Assembly (NCBI RefSeq): GCF_011682175.1
Contig: NZ_WHJG01000048.1
Location: forward strand, 1 to 48,561
Reading direction: 5' to 3'
DNA from: Massilia frigida
GTDB lineage: Bacteria; Pseudomonadota; Gammaproteobacteria; Burkholderiales; Burkholderiaceae_D
DNA: 48,561 nt
Shown here: positions 47,681-48,561 of the stretch, in pieces
Numbering within the stretch: the stretch's first letter is position 1
Layout of the letters: each line of letters opens with the position of its first letter
Notes under the pieces: model-generated
What the model was told of the DNA's origin: nothing
Seen by the model: the letters and a program-made list of their open reading frames with translations, nothing else
The model's database searches: none
Translations under genes and position numbers: made by a program

Positions 47681-48407
47681 TTAACGGATCATTTCATCCT
47701 CCAGCGGCGCGACGGCGCGGCCGGCCTCGCGGATGGTTTCGTCGATGACGCTGGTACTCAGCCGCAGGTCGAACAGTTCGGTGAAGAATTCCCGGATGCG
47801 CGCACGCGACAGGCGCATGCGCAGCGCCAGAAAGAATGGCACCGGCCAGATGCGGGCCGATCAGGCGCCATTGCCCCAGCGCGACTGCGGCCTAGAACGG
47901 ATCGTCCGGGGCCGCGTGGTGCGGCGCGTGTGTCACATGTCCGCAGTCGCAGGTGCTTGCGTGAAGCAAATGGCGGCTCACCCGCAACCGCAGCCCGGCA
48001 ACGCCGTCGATCTTGGTGGCGATATCGATTTCGTCCCAGCCGGTATAGGCTTGGGCTCCTTCGTGTAGCAGGGCATGGCCGCACACTGCGCATTGGTCGG
48101 CGAAATGGGGAACCGTCGCGTCGATGGCGAGTTGCTGGGTGCGGCCGAAGCCTTGCGCACCCGGTTGCTTGCCAGCCTTCCTAGTGTGCGATTTCCTGCT
48201 CGGCGAGCGGGACTTGCCATGGTTGGTGACCGGCGCGGCTTTGCCGTCATGGGCCGTGCCTTCGGCCTCACTTCCCGTCGGCGGCGCGGCGCCATCCGTG
48301 TCGCTTGATGCCGACTCCGGCAAGGCAGCAACGCCATCGCCCACCTTGAACACAACACGCAGATCGGGATAAGAAATGGTAAAAACGGAACCGTTTCTGG
48401 AGCTCAT
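47681..48407 (-). pseudogene. Broken IS66-family transposase remnant
   Basis: The first 171 codons (MSSRNGSVFTISYPDLRVV ... ) include the IS66 TnpC zinc-finger region: RKAGKQPGAQGFGRTQQLAI, then CAVCGHALLHEGAQAYTGWDEIDIA and CDCGHVTHAP. An in-frame TAG interrupts at 47892-47894. The family's continuation is recognisable (ALGQWRLIGPHLAGAI), then one base is missing near 47850. In the shifted frame FLALRMRLSRARIREFFTEL, FDLRLSTSVIDETIREAGRA and VAPLEDEMIR follow, up to a TAA at 47681-47683. The DDE catalytic portion of the usual ~450-520 residue protein is absent. It is a decayed element adjacent to the toxin cassette. Confidence 0.82.
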
Positions 48408-48434
48408 GACGCCGACGCATTTCTTGAGTCCATT

Positions 48435-48561
48435 GAGCCAGTTGCAAAACTATTTTCCTGAACCGGTCGGCATGAGGAAATCGTGATTTTTGATCACGTT
48501 TTTCGAAGTTAGACGGACTCTGCTGGTTTAAGGTGGCGGAATCATGGTCAATCTCGTAGGT
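48435..48561. repeat. Right copy of 127-bp terminal inverted repeat
   Basis: Exact reverse complement of 1-127. The identity starts at 48435 (GAGCCAGTTGCAAAAC reading rightward) and runs to the last base. A related stretch, TTGCAAAACT, also appears at 47607-47616 in the same orientation, just after the immunity gene. The unit probably is the end of an insertion sequence present in at least two copies in the genome. Confidence 0.93.
48482..48503 (+). terminator. Hairpin plus T-run inside the right terminal repeat
   Basis: CGTGAT-TTTTG-ATCACG followed by TTTTT on the plus strand, reading outward into the repeated element. Such structures near insertion-sequence ends can stop transcription entering from the host side. 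The stem is only six base pairs, so strength is uncertain. Confidence 0.45.

Noticed and set aside
1-48561. Lambda-sized (48.5 kb) linear phage or linear plasmid with terminal inverted repeats
   Set aside because: No phage or replication gene is present, and the 127-base repeat length is better explained by assembly overlap.

Overview
The window looks like a chromosomal contig from a high-GC betaproteobacterium of the Oxalobacteraceae type (Massilia/Duganella/Telluria-like). That placement is an inference from gene content and protein style: a TonB receptor with a carboxypeptidase-regulatory N-terminal domain, LacI-controlled glycan genes, a two-partner secretion giant adhesin, EcsC, CheV and EAL proteins. 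There are no rRNA or tRNA genes, no phage structural genes and no CRISPR array. The two window ends are exact reverse complements of each other over 127 bases. This is what a short-read assembler working at k=127 leaves when both contig ends run into the same end of a multicopy element, so the window is probably one whole contig.

Layout. (i) 1-8.1 kb, housekeeping and signalling: a secreted glucose/sorbosone-dehydrogenase-type propeller; a GAF / degenerate GGDEF / EAL protein overlapping it tail to tail; CheV; a 60-residue hydrophilic protein; an alpha/beta hydrolase whose nucleophile serine is replaced by alanine; an EcsC-family protein; and a secreted SMP-30-type propeller. (ii) 8.2-12.0 kb: a small charged protein, three tandem AIM24-family genes, an EamA/DMT transporter and a small AT-richer membrane protein. 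(iii) 12.1-27.0 kb, a divergent glycan-use locus around a LacI-type regulator. Leftward run GH94 phosphorylase then ABC ATPase. Rightward run lacI, TonB receptor, GH144-type endo-glucanase, lipoprotein binding protein, two permeases and a GH1 beta-glucosidase. Two LacI-type palindromes sit in the 232-base divergent gap. The enzyme set points to beta-1,2-glucan (sophoro-oligosaccharide) use: outer-membrane uptake, periplasmic cleavage by GH144, ABC import, then phosphorolysis by GH94 and hydrolysis by GH1 in the cytoplasm.

(iv) 27.2-47.6 kb, a two-partner secretion system arranged transporter, effector, immunity. It consists of a TpsB/FhaC-type outer-membrane transporter, a 5,984-residue TpsA/CdiA-like filamentous haemagglutinin and a 170-residue putative immunity protein that overlaps the effector stop codon by four bases. 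The last ~625 residues of TpsA, beginning at an NNRQLH motif, form a variable tip. It ends in an intein-like HINT domain and a ~146-residue toxin candidate with RNase-like (BECR-type) sequence features. Base composition falls sharply over this tip and the immunity gene, as expected of an exchangeable toxin/immunity cassette. (v) 47.6-48.4 kb: a broken IS66-family transposase remnant, followed by the terminal repeat.

The parts most worth following up are the CDI-like effector with its HINT-toxin tip and zinc-ribbon-like immunity candidate, the LacI-controlled beta-1,2-glucan locus, the serine-less hydrolase and the AIM24 triplet.
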